From contig JACGCK010000256.1 in the NCBI GenBank assembly GCA_014925825.1, forward strand, positions 1-58,183: a stretch of DNA of 58,183 nt, given 5' to 3'. This document shows positions 1 to 11,871 of this stretch, one piece after another (within the stretch, counting starts at the first letter, position 1; the number at the start of each line of letters is the position of its first letter). The notes below the pieces were generated by a model. It made no database searches. It saw only the letters and a program-made list of their open reading frames with translations, and was not told where the DNA came from. The stretch is from Pholiota molesta (Eukaryota > Basidiomycota > Agaricomycetes > Agaricales > Strophariaceae). A program made the translations under genes and the position numbers.

Positions 1-114
1 GGTGCCCTCGTTATCCCCACCCACTTGAAGGACAATGATTACTATGTCTTTGATTTACTTGATGATGATTTATTTATGCGAATGTGGGAGCTCTGGAGGA
101 AACGATTGGAATAA
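1..114 (+). CDS. 3' end of an unidentified gene
   Basis: An open frame runs in from the window edge and stops at TAA 112-114, giving 37 residues that end in an acidic/aromatic stretch (DLLDDDLFMRMWELWRKRLE). I do not recognise the family from so short a tail. It lies 119 bp upstream of the next start codon on the same strand, so it could be a separate gene or, less likely, an earlier exon. The reading frame is clean; that is all the sequence supports. Confidence 0.4.
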   Translation, partial: GALVIPTHLKDNDYYVFDLLDDDLFMRMWELWRKRLE

Positions 115-233
115 TGGGTGGGATTTAATACACTTAACCAAGTATGTCATATGACCTTGTGCTCTGTCGAAAACAACACACGCTGTTCGTTTTTCTTTTG
201 CTCATCCACCAATTATCCACACCTTTCCTTCCA

Positions 234-2259
234 ATGGCACGCCCCAAGAAGTCAAAGCCCACTGAAAGCAGTGATGCTGGAAGTGGAGAAGCTTTCAGCA
301 ATGTCAGCGATAGTGACTTGTCGGGTTCAGAGTCAGAATCATCAGCTGGGGATTACGAGGTGCAGATACCACAGGGAAACTGGGAGGTTCCAATTCTGGG
401 GGCAAAGGCACAGCGTACTGAATATGAGCAGGTGAGTAACAAATTCTTGTGCACTTCCTCTATACATCCTAACCTTCTTTACTTGTTTGTCATCTTTAGG
501 CACTCAAGGATGCTCAGCTCAAGATGAACGAGCTCCAAATGCTCGTTAGAACGCTCTCTGCTCGGAATGCAGACCTCACACTACGTGTAGGGAAATTGAA
601 AAAATCACGATCCACCAACGCCTCAACCTCTTCATCTGCACCAGCCAAAAAAGGCACAAAAGCGAAGCTTCCTGAAGGTGACCAGTGCATTTCTCAAGCC
701 GCGAAACATTTTGGTGTCATGCATGAGACGTTCATCCCGCATTCTGCATTCCTTGTCCCAGCACCAGCTCTCCGGAGTACAGATTCTGGTCGCTACAAGT
801 CCGAGGATACAAAGATCCAGGGAATAACAGCCGAGCTATATGAAGTTCTTTCCGCTGACTTACACAAACGGATTGCCGGTGATGTTGACTTTAGGGCTTT
901 GGTGCGTAGAGAATGCTCTTGTTAAAGTGTTTCTTGTACTAATCATTTGTTGCTTTTCAAGTTCATGAAACAGTTAAATGCTGGACGAAGAACAATCATT
1001 CACCGCTTACGCACAACCACTGGCCCAGATATTTTTTCACAATCTGCAAAGCTGTATCAGCATAAGCATGAACGTTCGAACATCGAAGCCTTCCGTAGGG
1101 AATTGATGTTTGAGAATGAGACGAAGTATTCGAAATACGCACCAATCCTCTTTCCGAAGGTTGAAACCGAGCCTGGCAAGTTTGTCCATCAGCGCGACAT
1201 GAAGTTTCTCTTTCGCAACATAGAGCTCACCAAGGTATTGACATACATCCATGACCCAGCTACAAATTGACCTCGGATACTGTGAATCTGACCATGATGT
1301 GCTTTAGATGCTGAAATCCATTCTCTTTGGCACTTCGTCAATAACATCTGATAAAATCGCATCCAACTCACAAGGAACTGCTTGGGGAGTCAAATTTGTA
1401 ACGCCTGGGGCTATTGCTCTAATGGCCATTCTTGTAAGTGACGTTACCATATGCGAATGTCATCCTCATGATTATCCTTTGCAGGCCATATTCCTCCATT
1501 CTCCTGACTATGAGTTCGCATCGGTTGGCGCCAGGTCGCAGATTCCCTACGAAAAATGGTTCAATAACTTCAAGGCATTCCTGATGGCCAATGCAGCCAA
1601 GGAGAACATACGAGATCTCTACATGTGGTGGAATAGGCAGGTATTCCCTGCCCATAGAAGGGACAAGACCACAGGAGGTGCAGATCTTGTCAAAGATGAC
1701 AGTAGTGGAATGGAGGAAGCTCAGTTGGGTTTGTGTTCTGCCAAAGCTGATGATTCTGGTCTCGAATTTGAGCTCAAAAGTATGCAACCCAGCAAACCGG
1801 TCATTCAAGACAAAAATCTTGCTGCAAGATTTGATGATGCACTCATGTTCGATGACAGCATGTCGACTCTGTCGAGTGACTCGGAATGGAATGCACCTAA
1901 ACCTGGGGAACTACATGCAAGCTCACTTCTACCCGGTGCATCTATTTTCAAGTTCTAAATGGATGATAATAATCTGACATAGGTTAATTTTCTATGTTTT
2001 AGGGCACATTGCTGACTCCCAAATCCTGCCTGGCAGGCCTGCACCACGTCTCCAATCTGTCGAACATATTCTCAAGGATTCGTTGAAGCCAAAGAAGCCA
2101 GTCGCACTCAAAGTAAATTCGAAGGATAAGAAGGGAAAGGCAAGGGCCACCGGATCTGCTGCTACGGATGATGCCCCAAAAGTGAACACAGCTCAGGAAC
2201 ATGTCGACGCTGCACTGGTTACTGGCCGCAAGATGACGCGCAGTCGGAGTAAAAAGTAG
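234..2259 (+). CDS. DUF6698-type hypothetical protein, six exons, intact
   Basis: Exons 234-431, 500-901, 962-1234, 1308-1433, 1485-1935 and 2003-2259 join in frame through five GT-AG introns of 51-73 bp and give 568 residues. The start at 234 opens with MARPKK, followed by an acidic Ser-rich N-terminus and a short helical segment (ALKDAQLKMNELQ). The core, around TPGAIALMAIL followed by AIFLHSPDYEFASVG and QIPYEKWFNNF, resembles the basidiomycete family annotated as DUF6698, which has no known function. The C-terminus is Lys-rich and basic (TGRKMTRSRSKK), possibly nuclear. No frame break is seen, in contrast to most other genes here. The family assignment is from memory; the gene model itself is well supported by splice sites and frame. 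Confidence 0.8.
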
Positions 2260-2713
2260 ATTCTGAATCGACCAGTATGTTTTTTGCTGACTATTCGGGT
2301 TCGGTAGTGTATTGCTTCATTTTCACTTTCACTTCTGCCATTTTCATGCTACCGTACCAAGATTCGAAAACATATACTTTTTCCATTTGAATGTGGCCAG
2401 TTCAGCCCAAGTCCAGTCAGTGGAAATTTCGTGCCAAGGCGTGAGCAAAATGTGATGCTGGCTGCTGTCATCAAGCATCGATGTTTATCATGCCCTACTT
2501 CCATCATTTCAGCGTGAACACCCCAGCAACACCTTCTGCCGCAAGTCACCTCTTGGATGACCACCATCCCAACCGCGCATTGCGCAAATGAACGAGAAGC
2601 CTGCACCTGTGGCGACCTGTGACTGTGGAGAAGCACAGAAAAGCGACAGGCAGCCCCCCGTCCTGGCCACGGCTCTATGGCGCTCCCAACGGCTTTGCCA
2701 TTCATGCTACTAG
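2260..2713. other. intergenic, no gene seen
   Basis: Downstream flank of the DUF6698-type gene. The short open frames on both strands lack family features or splice support. No repeat shared with the rest of the window was noticed before the MITE that begins at 2716. Confidence 0.4.
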
Positions 2714-2715
2714 TA

Positions 2716-2990
2716 CTGTATCAATACGACCAAGTGCTCAAATCACGCATCACAAAGCCTTTTGAGCAGAGCACTTTTTCCAAATTGTCACGGCTCACAA
2801 GGGTTTTTGAGCACTTTTTTCCAAAAAATCTTGTCACACAATTTTTTTTCGGTGAGATTAGGCATGAAAACATCAAAATTTGAGCACTTTTCTGGTTTGT
2901 CATGCAAAAAATTTCTCTTTGAGCAGTTGAGCACTTGGCCGAAAGGCATCACGCTGATTTATGGCTGAGCATTTGGTCGTATTGCTACAG
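2716..2990. repeat. MITE copy 1 (275 bp, TA target duplication)
   Basis: The ends are near-perfect inverted repeats of about 24 bp: CTGTATCAATACGACCAAGT at the left and the reverse complement of CTGTAGCAATACGACCAAAT at the right. TA flanks both sides (2714-2715 and 2991-2992), as for Tc1/mariner-class insertions. The interior repeats the words GAGCAC and GTCAC many times on both strands, which may be subterminal transposase-binding sites. There is no coding capacity. A second copy in the same orientation lies at 7089-7366. Confidence 0.85.
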
Positions 2991-3114
2991 TAACACCACA
3001 CCTCCCCTAATCCTATCCCTGGGGCAAATTAGAGTGTGTATATTCGTTTTTCTTGAACATGGCTGGCGTACTGATCAAATTTCCGCAGGTTTCCATCCAA
3101 GTCTCCACTAACAC

Positions 3115-4340
3115 TTGTCGCTGAGAGTGTTCCAAAGGATTCCCAGTCGACCCCCACCCACAATGTGCTTCTACTCAATGTGCTCAAGCACTTCGCCTCA
3201 TCATACCTTGCTTCCACATTCGATAGTGAGACACGCAAGATCAACCGTGCTCGCCGCATATTTCCAAGCTGTCGCTGCATTGCAAGCACAGAAAGTCTCT
3301 TCCATATCATCCCAGCCCGAGTCGGCTCCCCTCGCTGCGGCAACTTCTGGCAAGGCCTCCGTATTCGCGCTTTTCGGAGGCCAGAGAACGAACGAGGTTT
3401 ATACAACATCTACAAGCCCTTTGTCATGCCATTCGTGCAAACCGTCACCGAGAACGGTCTCGTACCTTTGGCGGAAGAGGAATCCGAATCGACTTTCTAT
3501 ACCAGCGGCCTCGACGTTGTTTCTTGGCTTCCAGGCGCAATTTCTCGTCCCCCTGTTACATACCTTGCGTCTGTCCCGGTGTCTTTCCCACTCATTGGAC
3601 TTACGCAGCTTGCCCAGTATCTCGTCGTATGTCATGCTGCCAACATCACTCCAGGTGACCTTCAAAGCTGCATTACTGGCACTACCGGACATTCGCAAGG
3701 CATCGTTTCGGCTGTAGCCACTACTTGGCCAGTGCAACCGAGAAGCTGATTGAAGAGGACCTCAAAGGTGAAGAACTGTGGGAAGTAAAGGACTTGAAGA
3801 TTCCGGTCTATAACACGGAGGATGGTTAGTGTGTTTCACCTTTATTTGCTGGTCTTAATATTGAATGTTTTCTTGCAGGCTCCGATATGCGCCAGGGCCC
3901 AGCTCTCGACCTCGCTTACCCACTCCCTCTGAGACTGTGAGCAAATCTTCACATTGCCCATCCACTGGACCAAGGCTACTGAGTTCCCCGAGACCGCCAC
4001 CCATGCAATCGATTTCGGGCCAGGTGGCATGAGCGGTATCGGTCCATTGACCGCGAAAAATTTCGAAGGTCGCGAAGTTCATGTAATCGTCACCGGTGAC
4101 AAGGCCAAGGGCGATGCGGAGCTTTTCAGCTCCCTTGACATCAAGTACGAAGACTGGTGGAGCAAGAAGTGGTCGCCAAGCCTGGTTCGCACTAGGTAAG
4201 TTGTCTTTCTCTCCATATACTCTCTGCTCACCGTCTGTTAACTTCTCCAGCGATGGCGAACTTCAAGTGAACTTCATCTCGATACACCTTTCTCTCGTCT
4301 GCTCGGAAAGCCGCCCATCATAGTTGCTGGAATGATGCCT
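3115..4340 (+). pseudogene. fatty acid synthase beta-subunit fragment (acyltransferase to enoyl-reductase start)
   Basis: Fungal type I fatty acid synthase beta makes cytosolic fatty acids with the alpha subunit. Reading across frame breaks I see, in order: VLKHFASSYLAS, VFALFGGQRTNEVY (family FGGQGTNEVY, so the second G is changed), VSFPLIGLTQLAQYLVVCHA, the acyltransferase nucleophile elbow GTTGHSQGIVSAVA, then after a gap of roughly 140 expected residues LIEEDLKGEELWEVKDLKIP, an intron-like break near 3826-3878, PIHWTKATEFPETATHA, IDFGPGGMSGIGPLTA, WWSKKWSPSLVRTR, an intron, and LLGKPPII. Similarity stops at about 4340. Several frameshifts, an internal deletion and both missing ends make this a nonfunctional copy. 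It lies between two MITE copies, together with a BRO1 fragment and a second FAS piece. Confidence 0.85.
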
Positions 4341-5039
4341 TCGACGATCCTCTCGACCACACACTCACCCTCTCCTCCCATCCCTAATTCCTCTCCGATT
4401 GTCACCAACAACGACCACCATGGATGATTTCTGAATAGTTGCCCATTGACGTGAGTTCTGCTATCCAACAGCTGCCTCTATGCATTTATATGACCACTAT
4501 GTCACACTCTAGAGTGCCAGTTGACATTGCCTTCGTTTATTCTAGATTTGAACACTCCTATGGCTCCTGCGGAAGATACGACATCTCATTGGGACTACTG
4601 TATACCATCTTCGGATGACATATATCCTCTGAGCCCCTTTTTCCTTTTTCCGAACCATTCCACTTCAACGAACACCACTTCCCGCGACCTATCTGGACAT
4701 CAATTTGGAATGAGTTCTATGGGAGGCTCTAGTGCTTTGTTGCATGGTCAGGGCCTTGACAACAATTCTTGCGACAAATATTCGGCATCTGGTCTGGCTA
4801 TGCATGATGTGCGTCCGAGTCCTCTTCCGTGAACGGGCCCACTCAGCATCATCGAAACCCACCTTTGCCATCCTGGTCATTTCTGAGCTCAGATTGCTCT
4901 GCCATGAGGTCTTTTACGCCTTCTACTAACTTCAGGGAAAACCTCGACTCGTTACTAATGGGCAAGGGCATTTTCGACAGAAATCAGGTCACGATTATTC
5001 AGGTAGCTATATTCTGTTGATATTTTATACACCACTGAC
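4341..5039 (+). other. stretch between gene fragments, origin unclear
   Basis: Short open frames on the plus strand (for example from 4560, MAPAEDTTSHWDYCIPSSDD, and from 4829) read like real protein but match no family I know. They may belong to another captured gene or to a 5' exon of the BRO1 fragment that follows. Nothing here continues the fatty acid synthase reading. Confidence 0.3.
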
Positions 5040-5402
5040 TTGGTCCAGATCAAATCCAAATACTTTTTTTTGCTCGCACAATATTACCAGGGCCTTGCAG
5101 ACAACACCAGTGGCAAGTGCGGCGAAGCCCTCCAGTGCTTCATCCAGGCCGAATCCCTTGCAAAAGAGGCCAGCCGCGCCGCCACAAGCTTCGCCTCCAT
5201 GTTCGTCTCCAACATGTCGCCCATCCTGCCCGCCGACGCCAGCAGCGCCGTTCAGAAGTGCACCACGGCCCACCTCGTCCTCTGCACCGACAAGAAGAGC
5301 GAGGCGCAGCGCGAGAACGACCTCATCTACAATGCTGTCATGCCCGCGTTCGAGAGCCTGCCCATGGTCGAGAAGACGCCCGAATCGTTTCTGGACCACT
5401 GA
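5040..5402 (+). pseudogene. BRO1-domain protein fragment (Bro1/Rim20/ALIX family)
   Basis: An open frame of about 120 residues contains KSKYFFLLAQYYQGLAD, GEALQCFIQAESLAKEA and ENDLIYNAVMPAFESLPMVE, resembling the C-terminal third of BRO1 domains, which bind ESCRT-III in endosomal sorting or pH signalling. The N-terminal part of the domain, the linker and the Pro-rich tail are all absent, and the frame ends at TGA 5400-5402 right after EKTPESFLDH. GC content is visibly higher than in the flanks, as expected of a copied exon. Family recognition is from memory and moderately sure; which of the BRO1 paralogues is the source cannot be told. Confidence 0.6.
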
Positions 5403-5644
5403 TGGGCATCGTAGGCAAACCTGATGGCATAGGGGATGCAGAGTTGGAGAAATTTGAGAAAGGGGGTATTGGGGGTATTGGGATCGGCCTCCCATGACAC
5501 ATTGGGAGGTGTCGCAGCAGGAGTCGTTTTGGTTGATGACGCGGTGTTTTGTCTTTGCGTGAATCTGGGAATGGGGCTCGTCGCATTGGATTTTTCATCG
5601 AAAGGAGTGTTGGACTCCGAGGCTTCCGCTCCGGCGGTGCATTT

Positions 5645-5995
5645 GGAAAAAATGTCCTGGTGGAGCAAAAAGTGGTCGCCAAGCGTGGTTCGCACTAGGT
5701 AAGTTTTCTTTCCCTCCACATGATCTTCTCTGCTCACCATTTATGTTCTTCTCCAGTGATGGCGAACCTCATCTCGATACACCTTTCTCACGTCTGCTCG
5801 GAAAGCCGCTCATTACGGTTGCTGGAATGACACCATCTACGGTCAAGGCTCGCAGGCTGGCTTTGTCAGCGCAGTTCTCGATACCAGTTATCACGTCGGG
5901 TTGGCTGGAGGCCGTCACTACAATGCCGCGCCCACGGCTCTCCATTCAAAAGTCGCAGAAATCCAGAAGTTGACCCCGTCGTCCTTCAATTCGTC
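5645..5995 (+). pseudogene. second fatty acid synthase beta fragment
   Basis: This segment repeats the WWSKKWSPSVVRTR exon end, the same short intron (GTAAGTTTTC to TTCTCCAG near 5699-5756) and the following exon (LDTPFSRLLGKPLITVAGMT), then continues further than the first copy through VSAVLDTSYHVGLAGGRHYN and SKVAEIQK. The reading needs several frame changes. Because the same intron is kept in both copies, they come from genomic DNA rather than reverse-transcribed mRNA. The two copies differ in sequence, so they have diverged since duplication or were copied from different sources. Confidence 0.8.
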
Positions 5996-7086
5996 ACGGA
6001 CGACTCAATATTCATTTGCACCGGCGTTGACAATTATTGAAATACAATTTTTTTTGCCTTCGTACTATTGCTCTACTTCCCCTACTTTGTCCTTGACAGA
6101 TTCCTTACCCCGGATGCCCAAAATACCTCGCCATTGAGCGAGCGCGGCCACACGCTGGTGGGCGCTGGCCACGCGCTAAACAGCGTGATTACAACTCTGT
6201 TACAACGCTCACGTATGACATAATATTTGTTGTAACGGTCATTGGCCAATCATGGGCTGTTGAAACACATGTTATATAAAAAAACACTTTTATGGAAATG
6301 AGCTGTCACACCGCCTGATCGTTAAGGATGTGAAAATGCGTGACACCTCGTGAGAACGGGAAGACTCTTTTTGTGACATAATAGGTGGAGGGGTGTGTGA
6401 TCCAAGGACCAAGTATCAGTGAATAACATCTGATGAAGCTGGTCTGCGAGGAGCATTTGATTAGGAAACAAAAGGGAACTCACTTGAAACCAATGACAAC
6501 TGTCGTGACAGAGTAAGGAACGGTAACGTGACATGTGTCACGTAACGCGCAGCCCGCGCCCCGCGGCGCCCCGAGCGTCCTTCCCTGCCTCACGTTGCCT
6601 CATCCTTACGCGCACCATTCATCCTCTTCCATGACCTGCAGGGTGTTGGCAGCCCCCACTCTCATAATTCGTCCATCAACCACAGCCTACCCATGCCCGC
6701 TCGCCACGTCCCATTCCCTGTGCATTGGTACTCTGACACCGCGGAACGATAGAGTTCGTCCTGGGCAAGCGCATAACCCAAGGCACTTTTTTTTTGGCAA
6801 GCACCCAACGACCAATCTGCTTACCTCTATCCCAAAGCTGACTAGCATCAGAGGGTCCACTGTTATGCGAATGCCATCCAAGAGAGTGGAGACTGCATCT
6901 AGAAGGACTTCTGCAGGATGCGATGCGTTCTGCAACATATGCTCCGCGTTTCGTACGGCCCTGCGATCCATTACATCTGGTGCGTTGATGCCCTCCTATC
7001 TCATTACCGGTATTGAATGGTTCAATCCTTCGATAAACCTGTCCATAGAGTGCTTGCTGATTATTATGTTCCCTTTGTTAGACTGA
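5996..7086. other. noncoding, with a segment repeated at 24.4-24.6 kb
   Basis: No convincing gene. The stretch at about 6510-6730 (around AACGGTAACGTGACATG, then CCATGACCTGCAGGGT and GTCCATCAACCACAGCC) recurs in the same orientation at about 24425-24640, so it belongs to a dispersed repeat family. The 183-residue open frame starting at 6535 lies inside that repeat and is probably not a protein. Confidence 0.45.
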
Positions 7087-7088
7087 TA

Positions 7089-7366
7089 CTGTAGTAATCC
7101 GACCAAGTGCTCAAATCACGTGTCACAGAGCACTTTGAGCAGAGCACTTTGTGTAAATTGTCACGGCTCACATCGATTTTTGAGCACTTTTTTCAGAAAA
7201 AATCTTGTCACGTCAATTTATTTTGGCCTAATTACACACGAAAATATCAAAAATTTGAGCACTTTTTCGCCATGTCACGCAAAATTTTCTCCTTTGAGCA
7301 GTTGAGCACTTGGCCAAAAGTGCGTCACGTGGATATGCAAGTGAGCACTTGGTCGGATTGCTACAG
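7089..7366. repeat. MITE copy 2 (278 bp, TA target duplication)
   Basis: Same family and orientation as 2716-2990. The left end CTGTAGTAATCCGACCAAGT pairs with the right end, whose reverse complement is CTGTAGCAATCCGACCAAGT, a one-base mismatch. TA duplicates at 7087-7088 and 7367-7368. It is rich in GAGCACTTTT and GTCACG words. The two copies differ in sequence, so they are separate insertions or an old duplication. Confidence 0.85.
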
Positions 7367-7368
7367 TA

Positions 7369-8214
7369 TACCGCTATCCGTAGCCTCCCCATTCTGGCAT
7401 CATCGCCCACCGCATGAATGCTGGGAATCTATGCACATCCCTGTGCCCCACATGTGAGTAAAGCCACAGTGTATCTTCCGCATTTCTGACACATAGCCGA
7501 TTGTTCAATGTTAGCTAATTGTGATCATTGCGAGGACACCCCATTTCTCGTGCAAGGCTTCAATAGCGTACTAAATTCTCCGTATAGTTCTGGCAGCTCA
7601 AGGTGTATGCGTGGCGTTGAATTCTAGTTGTGTACTCTTGCTTCAAGCCCTAAATTCCAATGCGTTTAATTTTCCTGTCACCACCGAACCCTGTGTTGGC
7701 CTGCGCGAAGCTATACAAAGCTAAAATTCCAATGTCTTGGGGCAATCTTGGCATCCGAATGTTGAATGGTATTGCATCATGAATTTACTACTTGATATAC
7801 CATCTTTGAATGTCGCGTTAGGGTCTAAGAGAATCAAAGGTCCTCAGCTTTGCGTTGCAACTTACACCATATGTTTGACAAGATCCATCGTCCTTCTCGC
7901 GGCCTATTGATCAACTAGCCGTCAGAATACATTCTATGCCAAGTATTCGTATTCGAGATGGTGTATTGGCATGTGTGTGAGTAAGGGTCAAGACGGATGG
8001 GGTGTGCATGTGCGTAGGTTGCTTCGAGCACATGCCGGAATGCTCTGCTTGTAAGAGTACTCAAGAAGGAATAGACTGACCATTTGTTTTGTAGTTCAAT
8101 GAATATGATAAGAATTTCCAGGTCATAAAAATACAATTTTTGATCTATATACATACAACTCCTTGCATGTGCGTATTGAAACTGTCGTTGCGGGCTTGCG
8201 GAAATGCCAACAGC
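7369..8214. other. intergenic, nothing recognised
   Basis: AT-rich sequence between MITE copy 2 and the 3' end of the NACHT pseudogene. No open frame with recognisable features, no repeat pairing with other parts of the window, and no RNA gene were noticed. Confidence 0.4.
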
Positions 8215-8993
8215 CTAAGTTACTTGCTCCAGAATTCGCTTGATACAGGCCCTGAGGTCAGGGTATCTCTTTTCTACTCGCTTCTTGTCATCTGCAGCAA
8301 GCGACGGCCAGTACTTTGTGTACTCTGCAGCAAATATGTCTATGACATGGTGATATGCTTCACCCTGGTCACTGAAACCCTGTGATAGGCCAGGATCAGA
8401 CTTCAGTATGTGGAGTACAAATATGGCTTGTGGTGCGTACCAGTGGTTTTAAGTGTTGAAGATAGTGGGGCCAATATCATACTCAATGCCACTGCCAAAA
8501 AAGGTTTTGCTGTAGAATGTGCAATTGAAGTTCATGAATGCACTATGTAGTTGCTCTGATGCTTTTGGCTTTTTGAGGAGGAGATATTGGATCGCAAACA
8601 AACGACTCCATTCCCGGTGTATTGTAGCCCCCAAATCATTGCCCGACCAGTGTGGATCCAATGTTGGAGGATGCCTCTCGAGGAACCTGCATAATAGCTT
8701 TGTCCTGTATTCATCGAGGTCGATGTGATATTGTTCAGAACGGCTTTTGTCAATGAGGAAGTCAGGGAGTGATGCATGCAGGAATTTCAGCCTAGGATTG
8801 TCCTGGGTGGGGGCTCGCATAGAATGACAGCCGTCAGATCAGCGAAAAGGACATCTAACTCGCCGTGGTCAAGAAGAAAGGCATGGTAAAAATGGTTGAT
8901 CCCGTTGAGTCCGCCAGCAATCACAAACCCAATAATATCAAGGACCTTATCAAGCACCTCCACCTGTGAGAAGATATGTTTGTAGAGTGCATC
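8215..8993 (-). pseudogene. NACHT NTPase, 3' part, cut off by the hAT element
   Basis: Reading from 8993 down: LYKHIFSQVEVLDKVLDIIG and HAFLLDHGELDVLFADLTAV, a frame change near 8815, LRFLHASL-type text as LKFLHASLPDFLIDKSRSEQ, then RFLERHPP, and after a probable intron VLHILKSDPGLSQGFSDQ to a stop at 8217-8215. This is the region after the NACHT module in mushroom NACHT proteins, which act in non-self recognition and cell death in fungi (function known for the class, not shown here). Its upstream part lies at 21072-22470, displaced by the 12 kb hAT insertion. Confidence 0.8.
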
Positions 8994-9160
8994 TAGTGTT
9001 ACCAAAGTTCAGTTCAGTTCGGTTCTTGGCACTTTTTGCAGAACCAAGAACTGAACTGGAAATTTTTTTGCTGAACCAGAACTGGACTGGACCTGAACCG
9101 ACAGAACCGGTTCTGTCGGTCCGGTTTCAGTTCGGTTCTGGTTCGAACTGAAGAACCAAT
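8994..9160. repeat. hAT left terminal and subterminal repeats
   Basis: The terminal inverted repeat is followed by repeated GAACC/GGTTC motifs (for example AGTTCGGTTCTTGG and GAACCGGTTCTGTCGG). Such subterminal motif clusters commonly serve as transposase-binding sites in hAT elements; that role is inferred here. Confidence 0.75.
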
Positions 9161-11871
9161 ACAATTTTTTTTTTCTGTGCATGGGAATTGTAAAATCAAC
9201 ATTATATTACTTGATTTCTACTATTTCAACACCATTCCACTTGTTAGCCTCAGTTTTAGTATCTAAAAAGTTGTTTTTGTATGCATGTTTGAGCACTTGA
9301 ATCTGCCCAAAAGCCTCCGGAATGGTCTTGTTACGATGCTTTGTATCAGTCAATCCGGCACTAGAAAATGCACGTTCAGATGCCACAGAAGACCCTTGAA
9401 TTGCCAGGTAGTCACGAGCAATGCGCGCAAGAGTTGGATATTGCTGCGAGTGATACTATATTTTTGGAATTAGTATAGATAAATATAAAAGTCCAAGTTT
9501 ACTTACTCCCCACCACTTGACTGGATTGTCAACGCGTTCACGTGGATGCTTGAGATAGTCATTCAACTCTTGATGGGGGTCATCTGAGCTTTCTTCGTCT
9601 TCGAGAGTTGACATAATCCATTCAGAGGAATAGCCATCAAAACCTTGAGATTACAAAATAAATATCTTAATCATATCAAAAACATAGAAAAAGATATTAT
9701 GGTTTACCTTTTTGAGTCTCTTGAGACTTCGACGAAGATGCCTTGGTTGATGGGCAATATAATAGGAATTGAACTGATGGAACTATCATTAAAAATATTG
9801 AAAACAATCTGAATTACACATACCACTTCAACCAACGAATTATATCCAGCTTCGTAATATTCATCATCCCAATTTTTCTTACAGTAACTCAATTTGATTC
9901 CAGGATGAAGCGCTGGATATAACTGTTTTAGTCTATATCAAATAACATGCAGAAAGACTCACCTAAGCAGATAAAATATATATCTGTATCATCAAGTGAC
10001 ATGTACCACTTCTTGAGCTTATCGAGCCCTTTCTGCAGTGCATCGGCAACCGGCGCAAATCGCAGTGTTTTTAAAAACACTTCCCATCGTGTCTGGAGAC
10101 ATTCCAAGATTGGAAGAGTCTTCCAAACTGTAGGCTCCTTCTCCGAAGAGAAAGACGTCTGAGCTTTACGTGGTTCCTTGGGAAAGAGTCAAGTTCTCAC
10201 ACAATTCGGAAAAGAAAACAAAAAACATACCGCCAAAACCTCTTCTATAATTACAAGTAGCGCCCACTCGTCTTCCTTGAGCTGATAGTCACTGTAATTT
10301 TTGCCTTGTAATTTCGGAAGCTCATCATCGCAAGAGGCAAAACTTGCGGACTCCCTAAGGAATAAATTAGCCATAGCACTAATATAGATATTTAGAAAAT
10401 ACCGGTTTAGTTTCAAGAACACGTGAAACCAGGTCATGCATCAAACCCCAGCGTGTTCGTACCCATCGAATAAGCTTTAGTTTGCGCAGACCTTCTTCGA
10501 CCAAACCTTTTCGAAGTATACTCTGGCTTGAGGTGATGCTCGTATCTTAAGTATAACAATATTTAGTATATTTTCGTGAGAGGACATAACATAGAGCATA
10601 CCTGATTAACCAGTGCTAATACTTTGCCTAGTACATCACCGGCGAGGAAGTCCATAACATCTTCGACCTCTTCATCATCCATTGCTTCGACTTCTTCATC
10701 CCAGGCAGCAGCCCAATCATCTTCGTCCTCATCAATCTCATCGACATCATCTTCCACTGATTTCTTCTTCTTCTTACGTCGAAAAGGATTGAGTGCCTCA
10801 AGAAAAGCCTTAGCGGCGAGATGGATGGTGTGCTCCATGCATCTATAGTGAGAATGTTAGCACCTGTGACCCGATAACATTGAACAATGTCGAACACACC
10901 TGACGCGTCGCTTCGAGCATTCCATTTAAGTGACTTGGGCAAGGCCGTTGAATTACGCGCATTGCTTTGTCATTTGCAGCTGCGTTATCGTTGTCCCCCA
11001 TCCCATCTGTGGAAAGTAAATTAGCGATCAGATAAGCCTTGAGAACGAAATAATACCTTATTACGGAGCCCAAAGCAATCCATTATTTCAAGTACTTTCG
11101 CAGTGATATTCTCCCCAGTATGGGGGCCCCGAAGCTCCTCGAAACCGAGAATCTTGCTACGTAATTCCCAGTCGAGAGGTTTGCCTTCTTCCGCGTCGAT
11201 ATAATGGGCAGTGACGGCGATGTATGGATCGTAAGATTGCGAGGTCCATGCATCAAATGTGATGGAAACTTGACCCGGTACGTCCTGCTTGAGATATTAG
11301 TTCATGGGAAGCTACGAAACATGCAAAAGACTTACCTTAAAATGCTCTCGCATTCGCTCTATCACATCCTTTGTCTTCTCAATGATTTCATCTCAAGCTT
11401 TTGACGATGGGGAATATCCGCCTCCTTTGTAGCAGGCCGCTGGTACTTGAGAATTTCACGAAAAGCTTTCGAATCGACGACCCGAAATGACTAGAGAAAA
11501 TCGAACATTAGCAAGATAGATGTCATTCTCGGGTGTACACGTACCTGATCTTCTTCGACTACAAACTGGATGAGATGCTCTAGGAGGCCCTTCTTTGACC
11601 ACCGGGCAGTGCTCTGGACAAAATCTTTGAGAGTGCTTTGATTTTCCTGGGCGCGCTCTCCATCATCGCTCTTTTGTGGAAGCGCGCGTTCGTTTGGCTC
11701 GATACCAAGGCTCTTGCATGCCGAAAGGTAGAGTTGACCATGAGTCTCCCAATTCCTAGATTTTCCAATTTTCGTCAGCTATCACATGAATAGAAGACAT
11801 AAAAACAACACACCGTGCTATATGCTGTCGCAGGGAACTGTTTCCGCCCGTAAAAAAGCAGTTTTTTTCAG

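Noticed and set aside
6535..7086. 183-residue plus-strand open frame
   Set aside because: Falls in a repeat also seen at 24.4 kb, and has no recognisable domain or splice sites.
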